From contig JNSD01000012.1 in NCBI GenBank assembly GCA_000754445.1, positions 1 to 64,000 of the forward strand: a stretch of DNA of 64,000 nucleotides, written 5' to 3'. Below, piece after piece: positions 53,206-62,568 of the stretch. This DNA comes from an actinobacterium acMicro-4 (GTDB taxonomy: Bacteria > Actinomycetota > Actinomycetes > Actinomycetales > Microbacteriaceae). The translations under genes and the position numbers were made by a program. Each line of letters opens with the position of its first letter. Position 1 is the stretch's first letter. The notes beneath the pieces were generated by a model, which saw nothing but the letters and a program-made list of their open reading frames with translations, was not told the DNA's origin and made no database searches.

Positions 53206-53375
53206 GTTTCTCCAGGTAGATAAGTCGTAAACAACCGACGATTACGTGGGGGCACAATCGTCTGGACGTCTTGGTGGGGAGTCCCACGCCTGATAGAGGG
53301 TCGGGCGGGAGTGCTCCAGCGCCCTATTCTGTCAGATTTTTTGCAATCCTGGACACACGGGGGCGCCCCATCCTC

Positions 53376-54872
53376 TTAGCTCTCGCCAGAGGGCACGCCC
53401 AGGCCAAAACTCGAGCCTTGGCCACTACCCCCACTCGCCAGGCCTAAGGCTTCAGCGGCGCGTTTGGCGGGGTTGCCGGAGCGCGACGCCGCCTTCTTCT
53501 TTGGCGTCTTTTTGCCCTTACCGCCACCGCCCCCAATCGGGCCCATACCGGGGATCTGGGGAACGCCGCCCTTGGCGACCGTTTTCATCATTTTTGCCGC
53601 CTGTTCGAAGCGTGTGACCAACTGGTTGACATCGGTCACCGTCATGCCTGAGCCCTTGGCGATTCGCATGCGCCTCGAACCATTCAATAGCTTGGGGTTG
53701 ATCCGCTCAGCGCGAGTCATCGACTGGATGATGGCTTCGGTGCGACCGAGTTCCTTCTCATCGATATTGTCGATCTGCTCCTGCATTCCCCGGGCTCCCG
53801 GAAGCATGCCGAGCATCGAGCCGAGCGAGCCCATCTTCTTGATCTGCTGAAGCTGGCCCAAGAAATCATTGAGGGTGAAGGTATCGGAGAGAAACTTGGC
53901 TTCGAGCTCCTTGGTTTGTTCTTGATCAAAGGTTTTTTGAGCCGTTTCAATGAGCGAGAGGATGTCACCGAGGTCAAGAATTCGACTGGCCATCCGGTCG
54001 GGGTGAAAAACTTCGAAATCATCGAGTTTTTCACCCGTTGAGGCAAACAGGATCGGCCGGCCAGTCACGCCGGTCACACTCAGTGCCGCACCACCCTTGG
54101 CATCGCCATCGAGTTTGGTGAGAACCACGCCGGTGAAATCAACGCCCTGGGAGAAGGCCTGGGCGGTCGTGACGGCGTCTTGACCAATCATGGAATCAAT
54201 CACAAAGAGCACCTCATCGGGTGAGGTGACCTTGCGAATCTTGGCAGCCTGATTCATCATGTCCGCATCAACGCCGAGTCGGCCCGCGGTGTCGATAATC
54301 ACGACATCGTGATTCTTGTGTGTGGCGTAGGCAACTCCTGCCCGCGCGACGGCGACAGGGTCACCAACGCCATCGCCTGGCTCTGGGGCAAAAAACGCGA
54401 CCCCCGCCTGATCTGCCATAACACCGAGCTGTTTCACAGCACCCGGTCTTTGTAGATCACAGGCGACCAAGACCGGGGTGTGGCCCTCGGCGCGCAACCA
54501 CTTGGAGAGCTTCCCCGCAAGCGTTGTCTTACCGGAACCTTGCAAACCCGCCAGCATGATGACTGTGGGGGGCTTCTTGGCAAAACTGAGCGAGCGGGTC
54601 TCTCCACCGAGAATCGCAATCAGCTCATCGTTGACAATGGAGACCACCTGCTGGGCAGGATTGAGCGCCTTGTTGACATCGTCCGAGAGCGCGCGCTCAC
54701 GGACTTTCTGGGTGAAGGACTTCACCACCTCGAGTGCGACATCGGATTCAAGTAGCGCGCGCCTAATGTCGCGCACCGTTCCATCGACATCCGCGGGAGA
54801 AAGCTTGCCCTTTTGACGAAGAGACTTAAAAGTCTCCATCAACCTCTCGGACAGGGAACTAAAGGCCACCAT
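53376..54872 (-). CDS. ffh: Signal recognition particle protein Ffh
   Basis: The GTPase of SRP, which with 4.5S RNA targets inner-membrane proteins to FtsY. The 498-residue protein has the N domain (SSLSERLMETFKSL), the G domain with LQGSGKTTLAGKLS (P loop), DTAGRLGVD and TKLDGDAKGG, and a Met-rich M domain (MGSLGSMLGMLPG, GSGMTVTDVNQLV). A Gly/Lys-rich tail follows. ATG 54872 is chosen because TAGTCT lies eight bases upstream; a GTG one codon later is an alternative. Confidence 0.96.
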   Translation of the reverse strand: MVAFSSLSERLMETFKSLRQKGKLSPADVDGTVRDIRRALLESDVALEVVKSFTQKVRERALSDDVNKALNPAQQVVSIVNDELIAILGGETRSLSFAKKPPTVIMLAGLQGSGKTTLAGKLSKWLRAEGHTPVLVACDLQRPGAVKQLGVMADQAGVAFFAPEPGDGVGDPVAVARAGVAYATHKNHDVVIIDTAGRLGVDADMMNQAAKIRKVTSPDEVLFVIDSMIGQDAVTTAQAFSQGVDFTGVVLTKLDGDAKGGAALSVTGVTGRPILFASTGEKLDDFEVFHPDRMASRILDLGDILSLIETAQKTFDQEQTKELEAKFLSDTFTLNDFLGQLQQIKKMGSLGSMLGMLPGARGMQEQIDNIDEKELGRTEAIIQSMTRAERINPKLLNGSRRMRIAKGSGMTVTDVNQLVTRFEQAAKMMKTVAKGGVPQIPGMGPIGGGGGKGKKTPKKKAASRSGNPAKRAAEALGLASGGSGQGSSFGLGVPSGES

Positions 54873-54880
54873 GGAGCACA

Positions 54881-54886
54881 AGACTA
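54881..54886 (-). promoter_or_regulatory. Predicted -10 box (TAGTCT) of ffh
   Basis: TAGTCT on the minus strand lies eight bases before ATG 54872, with TTGGCG about 16 bases further upstream as a weak -35. Suggests a leaderless mRNA. Confidence 0.5.
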
Positions 54887-54927
54887 CTCGAGAAAGCCAG
54901 GGCGCCAAGGAACGGGTCAGGACCTTC

Positions 54928-54933
54928 TAGGCT
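54928..54933 (+). promoter_or_regulatory. Predicted -10 box (TAGGCT) of the carbonic anhydrase gene
   Basis: TAGGCT ends six bases before ATG 54940; leaderless pattern. Confidence 0.6.
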
Positions 54934-54939
54934 TGGCTT

Positions 54940-55467
54940 ATGCCTCTCTTTAGCTTCGCTGAGCACTCGCCTATCGTTGCCGATGACGCGTTCATCGCAC
55001 CACACGCGACGCTGGTTGGTCAGGTCACCGTGCAGGCTGGCGCCGTGGTCATGTTTGGTGCAATTCTGCGAGCTGATCGGGCCGCGATCGATCTCGGTGG
55101 GGGCTCGAACGTCCAAGACAACGCCGTGCTCCACGGCGACCCTGGGTTTCCAGCCCTGGTGGGACGGGATGTGAGTATCGGCCATGGAGCGATTGTCCAC
55201 GGTGCCACTGTGGGCGATTCGTGCCTCATTGGCATGAATGCCACTGTGCTCAACGGCGCTGTTATTGGCGAGGGTTCTCTGGTTGCCGCGGGGACAGTGG
55301 TCCTCGAGGGGACAATCGTTCCCCCACACAGCCTTGTTGCTGGGGTGCCCGGAAAAATCAGGCGAGAGACCACTCCTGAGGAACGCGAGTCGATTGCCCA
55401 CAACGCCGCGACCTACCGCGAGCTGGCAGCAACCTATCGAAGCCGCTCTAACTGGCCAGTGTTCTAG
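54940..55467 (+). CDS. Gamma-class carbonic anhydrase-like protein
   Basis: A 175-residue left-handed beta-helix protein with hexapeptide repeats (GQVTVQAG, GAILRADRA, GGGSNVQDN). The zinc ligands expected in gamma carbonic anhydrases are present as His in AVLHGDPG, and the pair in SIGHGAIVHGA. A C-terminal helix packs on the trimer. Could be a carbonic anhydrase or a PaaY/CaiE-like thioesterase; the name is by family only. The ATG has TAGGCT six bases upstream. Confidence 0.87.
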   Translation: MPLFSFAEHSPIVADDAFIAPHATLVGQVTVQAGAVVMFGAILRADRAAIDLGGGSNVQDNAVLHGDPGFPALVGRDVSIGHGAIVHGATVGDSCLIGMNATVLNGAVIGEGSLVAAGTVVLEGTIVPPHSLVAGVPGKIRRETTPEERESIAHNAATYRELAATYRSRSNWPVF

Positions 55468-55490
55468 CTAGTCAGTGCTCTAACTAGTCA
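55459..55490. repeat. 16-base tandem duplication between the carbonic anhydrase and ftsY ends
   Basis: GTGTTCTAGCTAGTCA (55459-55474) is followed at once by GTGCTCTAACTAGTCA (55475-55490), two differences. The first copy contains the carbonic anhydrase stop; the second contains the ftsY stop on the other strand. A small local duplication. Confidence 0.75.
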
Positions 55491-56361
55491 AGGCTTTAGC
55501 GAACTGAGCTGGGGAAAACCCGGTCATATCCCCCACTGATTCGCCTTGACCCAGGAGTTTGATGGGCAAACCGGTGAGTTCCTGCACTCTCATTACAAAG
55601 CCCGCCTTGGCGCTGCCATCGAGTTTCGTGAGAACCAAACCCGTCACACCGGCGTGCTCGAGGAACGCTTGGGCCTGAACGACACCGTTCTGGCCGGTAG
55701 TGGCATCGAGAACCAACAAGACTTCAGACACCGGCGCTACTTTTTCGACAACTCGACGAATCTTCCCGAGCTCATCCATTAACCCCGCTTTGGTGTGAAG
55801 GCGGCCAGCGGTGTCAATCACAACAATCTCAATACCCTCCGCGAGGGCTTTTTCTACTGCCTGATAGGCCACGGAGGCCGGGTCTTGGCCTTCGCGCTCG
55901 GGGGTGACAATGGCAACCCCCGCGCGCTCGGCCCAGGTCGTCAACTGTTCGACCGCTGCAGCACGAAAAGTATCAGCTGCGGCAATCACAACAGATCGCC
56001 CAGCGTTAGAGAGAAACTTGGCAAACTTTCCAATCGTGGTGGTTTTGCCCACTCCGTTGACACCGACCACCAGCACGACCGCTGGGCGCTCAGTCAATCG
56101 CAGCGTGGAGTCATACCGGGCGAGCTTCTCCTCTACCGCGTCACGCAAGATATCGGTCACGTCATCGGCTTTCGTGGTGCCAATGCGCTCGGCTTCGCCA
56201 CGCACCGTGGCCACTAACTCTTCGGCGAGTTGGGGACCGAAATCTGCGCCAATCAGAGTGTCTTCCAAGCTCTGCCAGGTGTTCTCATCGATCTGAGCTT
56301 CCTCGGTGGTGCCACCACCAAAGAGTGTGCGCAGCGACAACGAGCCTTTACCCCATGCCAT
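55480..56361 (-). CDS. ftsY: SRP receptor FtsY
   Basis: Membrane-associated GTPase that receives Ffh-ribosome complexes. The 293-residue protein has a short N domain, P loop VVGVNGVGKTTTIGKFA, DTFRAAAVEQL, DTAGRLHTKAGLM, TKLDGSAKAG and the C-terminal GQGESVGDMTGF. The acidic A domain of E. coli FtsY is absent, as is common in small actinobacteria. ATG 56361 lies six bases after TAGGCT, so the mRNA is probably leaderless. Confidence 0.96.
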   Translation of the reverse strand: MAWGKGSLSLRTLFGGGTTEEAQIDENTWQSLEDTLIGADFGPQLAEELVATVRGEAERIGTTKADDVTDILRDAVEEKLARYDSTLRLTERPAVVLVVGVNGVGKTTTIGKFAKFLSNAGRSVVIAAADTFRAAAVEQLTTWAERAGVAIVTPEREGQDPASVAYQAVEKALAEGIEIVVIDTAGRLHTKAGLMDELGKIRRVVEKVAPVSEVLLVLDATTGQNGVVQAQAFLEHAGVTGLVLTKLDGSAKAGFVMRVQELTGLPIKLLGQGESVGDMTGFSPAQFAKALTS

Positions 56362-56367
56362 GGGGCA

Positions 56368-56373
56368 AGCCTA
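56368..56373 (-). promoter_or_regulatory. Predicted -10 box (TAGGCT) of ftsY
   Basis: TAGGCT on the minus strand lies six bases before ATG 56361; leaderless pattern. Confidence 0.6.
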
Positions 56374-56390
56374 GCTAGCGCGCAACGGAT

Positions 56391-56549
56391 TTAGTCATCG
56401 AGGGAGGGAACAAACCCAATGACCGGCAAGGTTTCTGAGGACTCCGCGTCGGCCTGATCAACAAGGCTGAGGATTTCGGTGAGGGCGATGCCGGTGCTCA
56501 TCACTCCGGCAAGCGCAATCAGCGCCCATCCAGCCTGCTGTTTTTTCAC
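56391..56549 (-). CDS. Small membrane protein between smc and ftsY (52 residues)
   Basis: A short open frame from GTG 56549 to TAA codes for 52 residues: MKKQQAGWALIALAGV, a hydrophobic helix running to about residue 30, then an acidic tail ending GFVPSLDD. A GGGGGTG stretch and a TAGTGT box nine bases before the GTG support expression. Basic N-terminus, one helix and acidic tail suggest a single-pass membrane protein. No known family; position between two conserved genes argues that it is real. Confidence 0.55.
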   Translation of the reverse strand: MKKQQAGWALIALAGVMSTGIALTEILSLVDQADAESSETLPVIGFVPSLDD

Positions 56550-56589
56550 CACCCCCACACACTACTGCCGAAGGCCAATCACCCAAAAA

Positions 56590-59500
56590 CTAGGACGCTA
56601 CGGCCTCAGAGTCCTTGATGCGCTGCCCAACAACAGCGCTGACCCCGTCTTTGCGCATCGAGACTCCATAGAGCGCATCAGCAATTTCCATGGTGCGTTT
56701 CTGGTGGGTAATGACGATGAGTTGGGAATCCTGACGCAGCGACTCGATCACGCTCAGTAGGCGCCCCAGGTTTGCATCATCCAACGCCGCCTCGACCTCG
56801 TCGAGGATATAGAACGGGCTAGGCCGGGCCTTAAAGATTGCAATCAACAGTGCAACGGCCGCCAAGGACCGCTCCCCACCAGAGAGCAAGGACAAGCGCT
56901 CGATCTTCTTACCCGCTGGCCTCACCGACACCTCAATGCCGGTGAGCAAAAGATCATCGGGTTGCGTAAGAGTCAAGGACCCGTGCCCACCGGGGAAAAG
57001 GAGCGGGAACACTTCATCAAACGCTCGTTGGGTGTCGGCGAAGGCGTCAGCAAAGATCGTCTGCATGGTGTCATCGAGCTCAGCCATGATGGCCTCGAGA
57101 TCAGCTCGGGTTTTCTTTAGGTCCACCAGCTGCTCGGTCAAGAACGTGTGTCTGGTCTCGAGGGCCTGGAACTCCTCGAGTGCCAGAGGGTTCACTCGCC
57201 CCAGTTGATCACGCTTGCGCCTGGCCACCTGAAGTCGGGCCTCTTGCTCAGCTCGGTTGAAGGGTTGTGGCTCCCCGCCGTCTTCGGTGTCTGCGGGAAC
57301 CAGAACGTGTGGGGCATAATCCTCGAGAAGTGTCTCCTCGGTGAGACCTAATTCTTCCTGGACTCGCTCCAGTAACGTCGTGCGCTGCAGCTTCTTTTCA
57401 TAAATTTGCATCTCAATCGAGTGCACCGAATCAGTGATGGACCCCAGGCGCTCCCGCAGGGTGTTCTCTTGGGTGCGCAACTGGGTCAACTCCCCCTGCA
57501 GGGACTGACGCTTCGCCTCTGCTGCAAGCAGTGCCGCGGAGGACTCCTCAGTGGTCACCACTGCCTGAGCCATCACACCCGGCAAGAGCGCTAACACGGA
57601 CGTGGCGCGGGCAGCGCGCTCACGTCGTTCGTGGTGTCTAGCACGCTCCCTCGTGGCAGCGGCCTCTTCATCCACCAGGCGCTGGCGCACACTGGCCAGG
57701 ACATCCTGGGCGCTCCTGGCGCGCTCTCGGGATGCCTCGAGAGCAATGCGTGCCTGGAGCTCCTGGGCGGTAGCTGTGTCGAGGGACACAAGAAGAGCAC
57801 TGCGGGCAGACTCATCGACGGAGGGCCTGGGGTTTGCTTGGAAAGATGTGCGCTGCTCTGTAGCTAGCCCAAGAGCCTCGCTCGCCACCCGGACCTGGTC
57901 TTCTGCCTCTGTGGCAGCACTCACCAGTCGCGCCACCTCGGCTTCAGCCGCCTCGAGTGCGGCACGCTGCCGGGAAAGCTGCTGGCCAAACTCAGCGCGC
58001 TTGGCATCAGCCTGGCGCACATCGGCAAGAGCGGTTTTTACCCCCTCGGCGCACAGTGCTTTCTGCGCGCTGGCCTGCTCGGCCTCGAAGCGCGTGCGCT
58101 CCAGAGTGGTGGACAGGGTTGTCAGCGCGCTCTCGGCGGTATCGCGCTCTGCCTGGAGTTCTAAGCGACTGCGTGATTCGCCACTACCGGTGCGAACAAC
58201 GCCATCGGTGAACACATCACCGGCGAGAGTAACGATGGTCACTCCCCGAGCAATGGCACCCTTGGTGGCCCAGACTTTTGTGAGTGCGGCCAGGTCCCCG
58301 GCGATGTAGGTCTTGGAGAGCAATGCCAAGACACCAGAGGGCCCGCGCACCACATCAGTCGCTCGAGAAAGTCCGGCTATGTCCTCGCCGATGGTGTCTT
58401 CGTCAGTGGCGATGACGAGTTCCACGCGGCCCTTGTTCGAGCCAGAGCGCTGTTCCACCAGGCGCAGCGCACTCTGGCGCTCATTCACCAACACGGCATC
58501 GGCGAGGGATCCAAGAGCCCGGGCAATCGCCGTTTCATATCCGGCATCCACCCGGAGCGAGTCGGCAACACTGCCAGTAACACCAGCGGCAGCGACAATA
58601 TCAGGATCGGCACCATCGGTGCGAAGAGCAAGGGTCAGCGCCGATACTTTAGCTGCTAGCGCCTCACGCTCGCGCTCCTGCTGGTGAAGGAGGTTCCTAG
58701 TGTTAGCCTCGGTGGCATCCGCGAGCGCTAGTCGCTCCTCAGCCTCACCAAGGGCGCGTTCATAGGCTTCGGTGGCACCGTCGGGAGCTTCAGTATCCGA
58801 GCCGTGGAGAGCACGTAAGGCCTCTTCTGCCTGGGCGACACGGGCTCTGGCTTGCTCGAGGGCTGCCCTTTGACGCTCGGACTCAGCCTGCGAGCTCAGG
58901 ACGCGCGACTGCGCAACCTCGAGGGCGGACTCGCGCTCGCGCAGGCCGTTGTCATACTCGGCAAGTTCACCAACCACAGAGGCGATTTCTTGGTCAACCG
59001 CAGCGAGGGACGCCTTCAGGGTCAGCACAGCCGCAGAAACCTCACCCACCGCTGCTTCGTGTGAGGCGACGAGCTCCAGGGCTTCCTGGCCCAAAGCCTC
59101 GGCGGCCTCAATGTCGGCAGATGTCACAGTGGTCGCAGCCGAGGCGTCGACCTCGCCCTCATCCCATGTGCCAGAGCGCTCCCTAGCGATAGATTCCAAG
59201 GCCTTCAGGCGATCCAGTACAGCTCTCGCCGCAAAGTCCTGAGACCTGGCTGAATCCAGTCCACTATCTAGCGCGGTGGACTCAAGCTCTTGGATGCGCC
59301 TGCGCACACCGTCGAGCTGGTCTGCAAGGGTGGCGCGCTCGGCGGCGCGCTCACTTTCACTGCTCTGGAAATTATCGAGGGTGGCACCGAGGCTCACCAC
59401 GTCATCAGCGAACACCCGAGCTTGCGCATCACGAACCACGGCCTGAATTGTCTGAGCTTCACGGGCAATCTCTGCTTGCCGACCGAGAGGCGTCAGCTGG

Positions 59501-60099
59501 CGACGAATCTCCCCGGCGAGATCGTTGAGCCTCGTCAGGTTCGCCTCCATGGATTCGAGCTTGCGCTGGGTCTTTTCTTTGCGACGACGGTGCTTGAGGA
59601 TTCCCGCCGCCTCCTCGATAAAGCGGCGGCGATCTTCCGGGCTCGCATGGAGCACCTGATCGAGCTGGCCCTGGCCCACGATGACGTGCATTTCCCGGCC
59701 CAGGCCACTATCGCTCAGAAGCTCTTGAACATCGAGTAGGCGACAGGGCTCCTTGTTGATCGCGTATTCGCTCCCGCCATTTCTAAAGAGCGTGCGGGAG
59801 ATGGTGACCTCGGCGTAGTCGATGGGCAGGGCGCCATCAGAGTTATCGATAGTGAGTAACACCTCAGCCCGCCCCAGCGGCGCCTTAGAGGTGGTTCCGG
59901 CAAAGATGACATCTTCCATCGAGCCACCGCGGAGAGTCTTGGCACCCTGTTCGCCCATGACCCACGCGAGAGCATCGACAACGTTGGATTTTCCCGAGCC
60001 ATTGGGTCCGACAACGCAGGTGACACCGGGCTCGAAGGCAAACGTGGTCGGTTGAGCGAAAGACTTAAATCCCTTGAGGGTCAGGGACTTCAGATGCAC
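56590..60099 (-). CDS. smc: Chromosome segregation protein SMC
   Basis: Structural maintenance of chromosomes ATPase that extrudes DNA loops with ScpA/ScpB. The 1169-residue protein has Walker A VVGPNGSGKSNVVDAL near residue 30, long coiled coils, a hinge around 505-650, the ABC signature LSLLSGGERSLAAVALL and Walker B FYILDEVEAALDD near the C-terminus. A GCGGAG site precedes the GTG start. mutM lies upstream, in the common rnc-mutM-smc-ftsY order. Confidence 0.97.
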   Translation of the reverse strand: MHLKSLTLKGFKSFAQPTTFAFEPGVTCVVGPNGSGKSNVVDALAWVMGEQGAKTLRGGSMEDVIFAGTTSKAPLGRAEVLLTIDNSDGALPIDYAEVTISRTLFRNGGSEYAINKEPCRLLDVQELLSDSGLGREMHVIVGQGQLDQVLHASPEDRRRFIEEAAGILKHRRRKEKTQRKLESMEANLTRLNDLAGEIRRQLTPLGRQAEIAREAQTIQAVVRDAQARVFADDVVSLGATLDNFQSSESERAAERATLADQLDGVRRRIQELESTALDSGLDSARSQDFAARAVLDRLKALESIARERSGTWDEGEVDASAATTVTSADIEAAEALGQEALELVASHEAAVGEVSAAVLTLKASLAAVDQEIASVVGELAEYDNGLRERESALEVAQSRVLSSQAESERQRAALEQARARVAQAEEALRALHGSDTEAPDGATEAYERALGEAEERLALADATEANTRNLLHQQEREREALAAKVSALTLALRTDGADPDIVAAAGVTGSVADSLRVDAGYETAIARALGSLADAVLVNERQSALRLVEQRSGSNKGRVELVIATDEDTIGEDIAGLSRATDVVRGPSGVLALLSKTYIAGDLAALTKVWATKGAIARGVTIVTLAGDVFTDGVVRTGSGESRSRLELQAERDTAESALTTLSTTLERTRFEAEQASAQKALCAEGVKTALADVRQADAKRAEFGQQLSRQRAALEAAEAEVARLVSAATEAEDQVRVASEALGLATEQRTSFQANPRPSVDESARSALLVSLDTATAQELQARIALEASRERARSAQDVLASVRQRLVDEEAAATRERARHHERRERAARATSVLALLPGVMAQAVVTTEESSAALLAAEAKRQSLQGELTQLRTQENTLRERLGSITDSVHSIEMQIYEKKLQRTTLLERVQEELGLTEETLLEDYAPHVLVPADTEDGGEPQPFNRAEQEARLQVARRKRDQLGRVNPLALEEFQALETRHTFLTEQLVDLKKTRADLEAIMAELDDTMQTIFADAFADTQRAFDEVFPLLFPGGHGSLTLTQPDDLLLTGIEVSVRPAGKKIERLSLLSGGERSLAAVALLIAIFKARPSPFYILDEVEAALDDANLGRLLSVIESLRQDSQLIVITHQKRTMEIADALYGVSMRKDGVSAVVGQRIKDSEAVAS

Positions 60100-60158
60100 C
60101 AGATACTCCGCTTCACTTACTCACCGATGTTGACGCCATGCATGTGCTCTGGACAAAC

Positions 60159-61061
60159 TTACCGGGTGCGAGGCACCCGCTGACACCTGGGACAGCGGTG
60201 AGAGGAACGATTCATGAACGGCTCCCGATGGATGGTTGTGCCACAGCGTGAGCAGGCTTGGCCATCTCGTCCGTAGGCCTCCAACGACTGGGCAAAATAT
60301 CCGCTCTGGCCGTTGACGTTCACATACTGTTGGTCGAAGCTTGTCCCGCCCTCCGCGAGGGCTTTGTTCAACACTGCTTTCACTTCCTCGAGAAGTGAGT
60401 GGGTGTCTGCCCGGGTCATCCTGTGTGTGGGGTGACGGTAGTGGCGTTTCGTTGCCCACAGCGCCTCATCCGCATAGATGTTTCCGATGCCACTCATCAG
60501 GTTTTGATCCAGCAGGGCGCGCTTGATATCGGTGTGTTTGGATCGCAACCGGCGACTCCATGCCTTCTCATCAAAGTGCGGGTCTAAGGGATCTCTCGCT
60601 ATGTGCGACACGCTGACTGGCACAAGGGGCTCCAAACTGCCCAGGCCACCGGGGAAACCATCGCTCGTGGGAATGAGTTCATCAATGGCGAGCGAGCCAA
60701 AGATTCTCTGATCCACAAATCCCACGTGGATGGCATCACCCGCACGGGTGGTCAACTCCACCAGCACACGAAGATGGGGACCAAAGTCTGAATCCTCATC
60801 GCCTAAGAGAACCTGCCCACTCATGCCCAAGTGACACACAAGAGCGCTACTGGTTCCAATCAGAGGGAACCACAAGAACTTTCCTCTGCGCACAGCGGCC
60901 GCGACGAGGGCGCCCGTGAGCCTCGAGATGAAATCTTCCGCGGGACCCGGATGGCGCTTGAGCGAACGAGGGTCACGCACGGTAATCCGAGTAATGCGCG
61001 CTCCGGTGACGACATCCTCGACGCCCCGTCGAACCACTTCAACCTCGGGAAGTTCAGGCAT
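60159..61061 (-). CDS. mutM: Formamidopyrimidine-DNA glycosylase
   Basis: Excises oxidised purines such as 8-oxoguanine. The 300-residue protein starts PELPEVEVVRRGV (Pro2, Glu3 catalytic), has the Lys in RRGKFLWF, the helix-two-turn-helix LMSGIGNIYADEALW, and a C-terminal zinc finger CSRCG with CPRCQ. Complete. ATG overlaps the rnc stop. Confidence 0.95.
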   Translation of the reverse strand: MPELPEVEVVRRGVEDVVTGARITRITVRDPRSLKRHPGPAEDFISRLTGALVAAAVRRGKFLWFPLIGTSSALVCHLGMSGQVLLGDEDSDFGPHLRVLVELTTRAGDAIHVGFVDQRIFGSLAIDELIPTSDGFPGGLGSLEPLVPVSVSHIARDPLDPHFDEKAWSRRLRSKHTDIKRALLDQNLMSGIGNIYADEALWATKRHYRHPTHRMTRADTHSLLEEVKAVLNKALAEGGTSFDQQYVNVNGQSGYFAQSLEAYGRDGQACSRCGTTIHREPFMNRSSHRCPRCQRVPRTR

Positions 61062-61788
61062 CGCCTCGTTCGACTTCGCGAATGGCGGCTAACGCCGCAC
61101 TCGCGGCAGAGAGCTCGGCTGCCTTCTTGGAACTACCGGTGCCATGCCCCGCGGGCGCCGAACCACCGGGTAGACCGTTGATATAGACATCGGCAGTGAA
61201 GACCTTGGCGTGATCTGGACCCGCATCGCTGATGTTGTAGCGGGGGATGCCATTACCGGTCTTCGCTCCCCACTCCTGCAAAGCAGTCTTTGGATCACTA
61301 CTTTCACTGCGACGATCAGCATCGAGGACATAATCTTCGAGTAGGCGCTCGACTAGCCCAGTGGCTGCTTCTGGGCCATTCTCCAAAAACACGACGCCAA
61401 TCAGGGCCTCGAGGGCATCCGCCAGGAGTGAGGGTTTGTCTCGACCACCGGTGATTTCCTCCCCGCGCCCAAGGCGCAGGAAATCCCCCAGAGAAATCGT
61501 GCGGGCAACATCGGCAAGCGCAGTCGTCGAGACGATGCTGGCTCGGCGCTTAGCGAGCTCCCCCTCGGGAAGACCAGGGAAGTGGCGATAGAGGGCTGCG
61601 GTGATGGCCTGACCTAGGACGGAGTCTCCGAGAAACTCGAGCCGCTCGTTGTCGCTGCCACCGTTTTCGTAAGCAAAGGACGAATGCGTCAATGCTTGCG
61701 CCACGCCTTCCGCGGAGACCGCCACCTGGAGTGTCTCCAGGAGCGGGCTCGCATCGAAGACCGAGTCGGTCTTCCCGGAATCAGTCAC
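61054..61788 (-). CDS. rnc: Ribonuclease III
   Basis: Cuts double-stranded RNA in rRNA and mRNA processing. The 244-residue protein has the signature ERLEFLGDSVLG with the catalytic Glu/Asp, a second metal Glu in DALEALIGVVFLE, and a C-terminal dsRNA-binding domain (GRGTGSSKKAAELSAA-like). GTG 61788 is chosen because it follows the rpmF stop by one base; the ORF's extension to 61857 would cover rpmF. It overlaps mutM by eight bases. Confidence 0.95.
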   Translation of the reverse strand: MTDSGKTDSVFDASPLLETLQVAVSAEGVAQALTHSSFAYENGGSDNERLEFLGDSVLGQAITAALYRHFPGLPEGELAKRRASIVSTTALADVARTISLGDFLRLGRGEEITGGRDKPSLLADALEALIGVVFLENGPEAATGLVERLLEDYVLDADRRSESSDPKTALQEWGAKTGNGIPRYNISDAGPDHAKVFTADVYINGLPGGSAPAGHGTGSSKKAAELSAASAALAAIREVERGDA

Positions 61789-61789
61789 G

Positions 61790-61993
61790 TTAGACGTCGG
61801 CGACCTTACGGCCCTTGTATTCCATGAACAACGGAGTGCCGGCACTGTCTTCAACAACCCGAGCGCGGTGCGGGAGGCTGTAAACGGTCTTGCCGTTCTC
61901 GACGGTCTTCACCAGCGTGGGGACTTCAGCTTTCCACGCCGAACGACGATGGTGCGTTCTCGCACGGGATTTCTTCCGCTTAGGTACCGCCAT
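61790..61993 (-). CDS. rpmF: 50S ribosomal protein L32
   Basis: A 67-residue L32 (MAVPKRKKSRARTHHRRS-type start). It lacks the zinc-binding cysteines of the C+ form, so it is the zinc-independent version. It is followed after one base by rnc, and lies 32 bases downstream of the YceD gene, the usual order. Confidence 0.96.
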   Translation of the reverse strand: MAVPKRKKSRARTHHRRSAWKAEVPTLVKTVENGKTVYSLPHRARVVEDSAGTPLFMEYKGRKVADV

Positions 61994-62025
61994 GATTTTC
62001 TTCTTTCGCTGGGTCTTGTGTGGTC

Positions 62026-62562
62026 TTAGGGGGCCTGTTGTCCATCTGACTCGAGCAGTTTGCCTAACTCAAGCCAGCGCGGGTCAATATCCTGGCCGCG
62101 TGTCTTGGCACTCTCGCTGGTGAGTTTCTCACCAGTTGTGGGGTCCAATCCATAGCAGTCAGGCTTACATACCGGTTGGAAGGGGAGGTCTAGGACCACC
62201 GCATCCCGAATGATGCTCTCGAGCATCACAGAGTCATCAACCACCGTGTAGGAATCGGCCTCTGAAGAAGAATAGGTGAAAAGTTCCTGAAAATCGACTC
62301 GAACCGGGAGAGAGAACTCATCGAGACAGCGCACGCACTCCGCGTGCGCATCGGTGGCAACCTCGCAGGTCACCAAAATCCCCTCGTGGAGGCCTTCCAG
62401 ACGCACCTCGATCGTCATCGGAGTACCCTCGGGAACGACCGCGACAGCCTCGCCGTATTTCTCTGGAGCCAGTACGTCAAGGGTGTGCTCGCGCATCTCA
62501 CCCGGACTGTGCATGAGGTCTTTGACCCCAATGGTCAAAGGCGTGCGTTTAAGAGAAGCCAC
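62026..62562 (-). CDS. YceD family (DUF177) protein
   Basis: A 178-residue protein linked to 23S rRNA processing or ribosome assembly in other species. Landmarks are VTCEVATDAHAECVRCLDEF and QPVCKPDCYGL; the cysteines suggest a zinc site. It precedes rpmF as in most bacteria. GTG 62562 lies six bases after TAAACT, a box that shares bases with the aminotransferase stop. Confidence 0.9.
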   Translation of the reverse strand: MASLKRTPLTIGVKDLMHSPGEMREHTLDVLAPEKYGEAVAVVPEGTPMTIEVRLEGLHEGILVTCEVATDAHAECVRCLDEFSLPVRVDFQELFTYSSSEADSYTVVDDSVMLESIIRDAVVLDLPFQPVCKPDCYGLDPTTGEKLTSESAKTRGQDIDPRWLELGKLLESDGQQAP

Positions 62563-62568
62563 CCCGAT

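Noticed and set aside
53206..53375. Small RNA gene between rpsP and ffh
   Set aside because: No 4.5S RNA signature (GGAA tetraloop with the conserved internal loop) was found in this gap; only a possible promoter and a short palindrome are visible.
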